From: Pomphorhynchus laevis
Lineage: Eukaryota > Acanthocephala > Palaeacanthocephala > Echinorhynchida > Pomphorhynchidae
DNA: 64,000 bases
Assembly: GCA_012934845.2 (NCBI GenBank)
Contig: WNNJ02002675.1
Span: 1-64,000 of the forward strand
Direction of reading: 5' to 3'
The translations under genes were made by a program, and so were the position numbers. A model generated the notes under the pieces. That model did no database searches. It was given only the letters and a program-made list of their open reading frames with translations, and was not told where the DNA came from. Positions 55,001 to 61,000 of this stretch are shown here, one piece after another (the first letter of the stretch is position 1; each line of letters starts with the position of its first letter).

Positions 55001-58000
55001 TTACTTAATGACTAACTACTTTATGCTTAGTAGAAGGAAACAAAACCCCTCTTACTGGGGTTTTGTTAATTTTATTATGTTTGATATGATATCAACTTAA
55101 TATTATATTTAATATTAATATATTAATATTATATTATATTAATATTATTATATAAATATTACATTTAATGTTATCATATTTGATCTAAAGTGAGCAAAAT
55201 AATTTAAATAATCTTATACAACAATACATTGAAGCAAATACCGCATACTGCCTCTATTACAGGAATAAATGATGTCCTTGATATAGGGGTAAATAAACAA
55301 TAAATTAAATAAATTAAAATTAGAATCTATTTATTACAAGAACCGTTTATTATAATGCAATTTCATAACAATTGATTTTCAGCTAAATTATAAACAGATT
55401 TAAATTTAATTATAACTTAAAATGTAAATTAAAAAATCTATTGAAAATTGATTGAGCTAAAGCGAAGTTTAATTGGAATTCAGTTGTTTGTGCATTTAAA
55501 CTTAAACATTTTAAATATTTACATGAATTTAGTAATTATATAATACAACCCAGCGAAATCAATTAAAAAACTTTGCGACATTTCAGTGTTCCAATTGAGA
55601 CATTTTAAATTGAAAAAGATCACGCAAAAATATATTAAAAAATGAACAACGAAGCGACAAAGTTTCGATTTTAATTTGCGAAGAGCGACATTTTCTTTAA
55701 ACGCATTTGATTTTTAATTATTAAATTTTTTATAAAAATTTAAACATGCTATTTAAACTTTACTAGGTGATTTATCACGTCACGTTCTTTGTGATTTATC
55801 ATTCAATGCAAAGCATTAAATGTTGGTATCTAGGCAATTTGCTTGTAAATTGTTATTCAAAACGCATTTTTATTGTAATAATCGCTTCTGGTACAATAAG
55901 AAATATTTAAAATAATTTGTAATAATTTCAATTGGAATTTAAAATTTCTATTCCTTATATAGAAAGGATTTGAGCAGGTTATTGTGCTTTTGTATTTCAA
56001 AATAATAATTTATTGATCTATTTATTTTATTTTAAAAGTCACTGATAGAATCGTGCTGCTTAAACAGCTTTTTGTAAAAAACCGACAATTATATTAAAAT
56101 AATTATATTATAATTATATTATAATATAATAAAAAAATTTCCTTTTCTTAAAAACTATGTTGATTTTATTCGAATGGCTGACAACTAACAATCTAGTTGC
56201 CACTAGATTGTTAGTATTATTTTGTGATACAAATAAAGGCTTTTGATTGATTAATAAAGAATTCATTTTTAAATAAAAGCAAATTATTTTTTCAATTATT
56301 AGTTGTCACTAATAAAACTATTTGTTTTATACAAATATTATAAATATTATATGTAGATCCTAATCCTCGAGTGTAATAATTACATCTTCGTCAAACAACT
56401 AGAAATAATAAAATTACTTTTCGAATATAAATTGCGTTATATTTTTAGTCTAAAAATGTGTGATAAAGCAAACGTAATAAGCAAATGTTTTTTGCACTTA
56501 GTCTTCTACTTTTAATAGTTAAATTTTAGATTTTAGATTTGTAAAAATTTATTTAAAATTTTAATTTCTATCTAATCTAGGGTTTTGAGTGTTCGGTATA
56601 ATCCTAATTACGGAAACCTGCTTATTACTGGAGGAAGCGATAGCACAGTGAGACTATATTCGCTTAATGACTCACACTTTTCGGGTGAGTCACTATGAAT
56701 CACTCACTTTTCGGTGAGTCACACTATACACCACTGTTATAGTTATATAATTATTTGGTGTGCATAATTATACACCACTGTGATATTTCTCTAATTATCA
56801 ACACCTAGCTATGATAAAAACATGTAATATTTCTAACTGGATATCTAGATTGTAGTTTTATAATTTGTTAACCGAAAAATTTGGTAACATTTATTCAAAT
56901 GCTAGCCGATATGATTTTGCAGTAAAGTTAAGACTGACCCGTGATTCAACGACATTTGTCTCAAAATGTAAATAAGCTGATTTGATATTTTAGCCGTACA
57001 TACGTAAAATTAATTTTTACTTAATTAAAGTTTAGGTGTTCATTTCGACAATAATCTGCATCTCCATCCCTTAATTCGTGATAAAACTAGATCTTCAAAT
57101 ATTCTATAATTCTATAATGGATAAAAAGGGTATAAAAATTGAATCAGATAATAAAACTATACCTATATTATATTGGAATCTAAAATTACATAAAAATCTA
57201 ATAAAACCTAGGTTTATATGTAGTGTTTTTAAATGGACATTAAAACCACTTTCTGTTTATATGAATAAAATACTTGACGTAATAAAAACACAATTTGAAA
57301 AATATTGTAGGATAATCAAAATTAATACTGGCATGAAACACTATTTCAGTATTAATTCTACAAAAGAATTTTTAGAACAGGCAAGAGATATACATTTTCA
57401 GAATATAAATACGTACGATTTTAGTACGCTTTATACAAATCTAGATTTAGTAGATATTAAAGAAGCGTTAGTAAAATTAATTAATCTTATATTCGGAAAA
57501 AGATATACATATATATGTTGTAATAATTATAACGCATATCTAACAAAGGTTAAACCATCAAGTAAATATAAATATGGATAAATTGAATTATTATAATCCT
57601 TAAATATTTTAATAAATTAAAATTATTTAAATGTAGAGACATCTATATTTAGACAAATAAAAGGTGTTCCAATGGAGGTAATAGTAGCCCAATTATAGCT
57701 GACTTGTTTTTAAGCTTTATAGAATATGAATTTGTTCATACCTGTGTAAAAACTAAAGCTAAACTATATAAATATATATAAAATATGTTTCAATACATTG
57801 ATGATATATGTGTATTTAATTCTAATAATTTTTATTCAATTAGTGAACAAATTTATCCAGAAAGCCTTATTCTTAATAAAATCAATATTAATGATAAAGA
57901 AGGTATATATCTTGATATGATCATTAAATTAACATTAACTAAAACTAATGTTAATTTATATCGTAAAGATGACATATTTAAATTTACAAGAAACATATTT

Positions 58001-61000
58001 TTGCATGAGCATTCATGCATACCATATAATATAATACATTAAATAATGAAATTTTAAGAATTGCAACAATATGTAATGATATTGGCTTTCTTCAAAATCA
58101 TTTAAATAATTTAATAGATACATATTTTAAACTAGGTTACTATAAAAATAACATCAAGCAGAAAATAGTAAAATATATAAATCAACACAATAATATAAAG
58201 AATAAATTTAAACTCTTAAGTGGCAAATTTTTATGGATGGATAATAAATAATATACTTTGTATTAGAATAAGATACTAGATAGTTTTATCAGAGGAAATA
58301 CATCATTAGCATGTATTTGGCCCCGCTGCTAGGTTGGGTAGAGGAGTTAAGGGCCAAAACCTGATAAAATAGCAGTTCCTCCTGATGACCTATTATCCTT
58401 ATTCTGATACATAGTTTGTTATCTATTAGTCAATTCACAACAATTGATTTTTATTTTTAATTTCAGTTTATAATTCATCTTGATATAAATTATATCATAT
58501 CTTATAACAATTTTTTATTATTTATTAATTTTTTATTATTTAACTATTTAACTTTTATTTTGCATTATTTTTAATTTGCAATATAAAATACTTAGACTCA
58601 GTTAGCTTATTTAATTCTTCTTAATATTCGTCTCGTCATAAATTCTCTAAATTTTAGTTCATCTAAATATCTTATATCCTCCCTTCTTTTCCCACGTATT
58701 GATTACTGTCTTAGCCTTCTCGTCTTCTCTACAAAGTCATCCCTTAAACCTCTTCAGCGCCTCATTAACACTGCTGTGCGCATCCGCTTTCGACTTCGTA
58801 AATACGTTCATATCTCTTATTTATCCAAACTTGGATGGCTAAGCATTGAACATCGCGTTCGCTTTCGTCTGATTTGTCTAACTTATCGCCTTCTCTATTG
58901 TAATTTTATATCACCTTCTCCATGGGAATTCTCCTTCTTCTCTCGATCTGCCAACACTAAGTGAATCTCGCTCTCTTTCTACTCACTTATGTTCATTTAG
59001 TTTTCTTCTGCTACACGTACCTTTTCACTCAACCAACTTAAGCCGTCGATCTCAACACATCGCTGCGCCTCTACTTTGGAATTTCCTACCTGATCACATG
59101 CGATCTTCAACCTCACTCACATTTTTCAAAAATCAGCTTCGTTCAATGCTTCTAAACGAATAACGTTTTTCAATCTGTATCTCTTTTGATGGCTCGTAAG
59201 CACAAGTCTGTGTATATTTCCCACATTAAAAGCTTTCCCATTTATGTATATGTATTTACCCAAAACATTTAATAGCAATTTATCCAATTATATCCAATTA
59301 TAATTATATAATTATCTAATTATATCTCGTACGAGTATTAGTACTTTGACACAAGTTTTAACAACTTCGTTGTTATCGTTGACTGGCATAAGAGAAGCAT
59401 CCGCGTCACTAAAAATAGCACGTGTCGATATTTTTATCAGCAATTTACGAAGTGCATCAGTTTTGTCAGATAACAGACATCAGCTTGCTTTGGCTGTTTT
59501 TCTTGGCTTTTCTGCTGCATTTGACCGCATCTCCATTTCCTTTGTTATCTCCTCTATCATGTCCCTTGGGTTTCCTGTGAGAATTGTTCGCAGGATGGAG
59601 ATTTTGCTGTACACCAACGGTTCTATTATGAAGACTACCCTGATGCACGTCATATCTACCCTATTACAGGTGCGCCTCAAGGACACTTGTAATAAGGTAG
59701 AACTTTCCTCACTTTCTCCTATCTTATATCTTGCTAGCTCCATTGTTCTCTTCAAGCCATTTAAACGCAATCAACATCTAGTGGTATACGCTGATGATAC
59801 CACTACCCTGTTTTCGGAACGCAGGTGCATAGATGTAGTCTCGGACATCAGCCGTTTTTTTAAATTAAAAGACCAGCTCACTCCTTATAATCTTATTCTA
59901 AACTCTGAAAAGTCGAAGATGATTGTATTTAATGACAGCTCTGCCACTAAAAATAAACTTAAGAAATTAGCGCTATATGCCCTCTCTTCCTTTTTGCGGT
60001 CTTGTGTGCATTTGCACATTAAAAGACTTCATTAATAAAATTAATGAATTTTAGAATTTTTGTTCTAATTAATAAACCTTTGTTGCAATTCAAGTTCGCT
60101 TGAACTTAAAAAGGATAACGATGTACTACCAAAACGTTGTTGTTGATTTAAAGAAAAAGATTTGTTATATCTCTCATAAGTTAATATATGTCTTTTAATT
60201 AATCCATTTTATGTGATTGTAAGGTACAATTCCTAAAACTCATCTAATACAAAATTGAGAAAAACACAAAAGTCAAGGAAAGAGATAATAAATTTATAGA
60301 AATAATAAAAATAAAATATGTTTATTATACCCAACGCAGTAGAGTAGTGACGGGAAATCAAAGTGATTTTGTATAAACCACATGACATTAAAATAAAATC
60401 GTTCTAGTTTGATAATCGTGTTCATTAGGAAATATAGGTAGGTTTTCAAATTGAAGGTATCACCTTCACCTACCAACCCTGATTTAATCAGAAATGATTT
60501 CAATAATATTTACAAAATGTAATATTAAAGTATTTCATTAAATCTAATTGCTAATAAAAGCAGCCGAGTTGAGTGAAGAATAAAAGTAGCGTGCAGAATA
60601 GAAAAATAATCATTAAAATTTCAATACTAACAATGACTGCACAGGTAAATCATATCAACTTAGATTAGGAAACAAACTATAGATGACTAGTTTGATAATA
60701 GAAATTAATTGCAAAAAAATTAGGTTTTTTAATTGAAGATAGCGCTTGTTCCTGCCAACGCTGATTTAACTTAAAATCAGAAATGATTTCAATTAAATTT
60801 GCAAAATGTTAGACGAAAGTCTTTTAAAACACTTATATTGCCGATAAAAGCAACCGAGTCGAGTGATCGTCAGCCAATATTAAAAGGACCGAAACGCTAA
60901 ACGTAGGTATTGGATCAGTAGCTGATGATGTTCAACAATATTCAAATGCAGCGTACTGCTGTTGGCTTATAAAATGAATTGAAGCAAAACGCAGAATAAA

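Noticed and set aside
55039-55067. Bacterial-type intrinsic terminator (AACAAAACCCC hairpin followed by T-rich DNA)
   Set aside because: It lies within an intron of a spliced eukaryotic gene, so a rho-independent terminator is not meaningful here.
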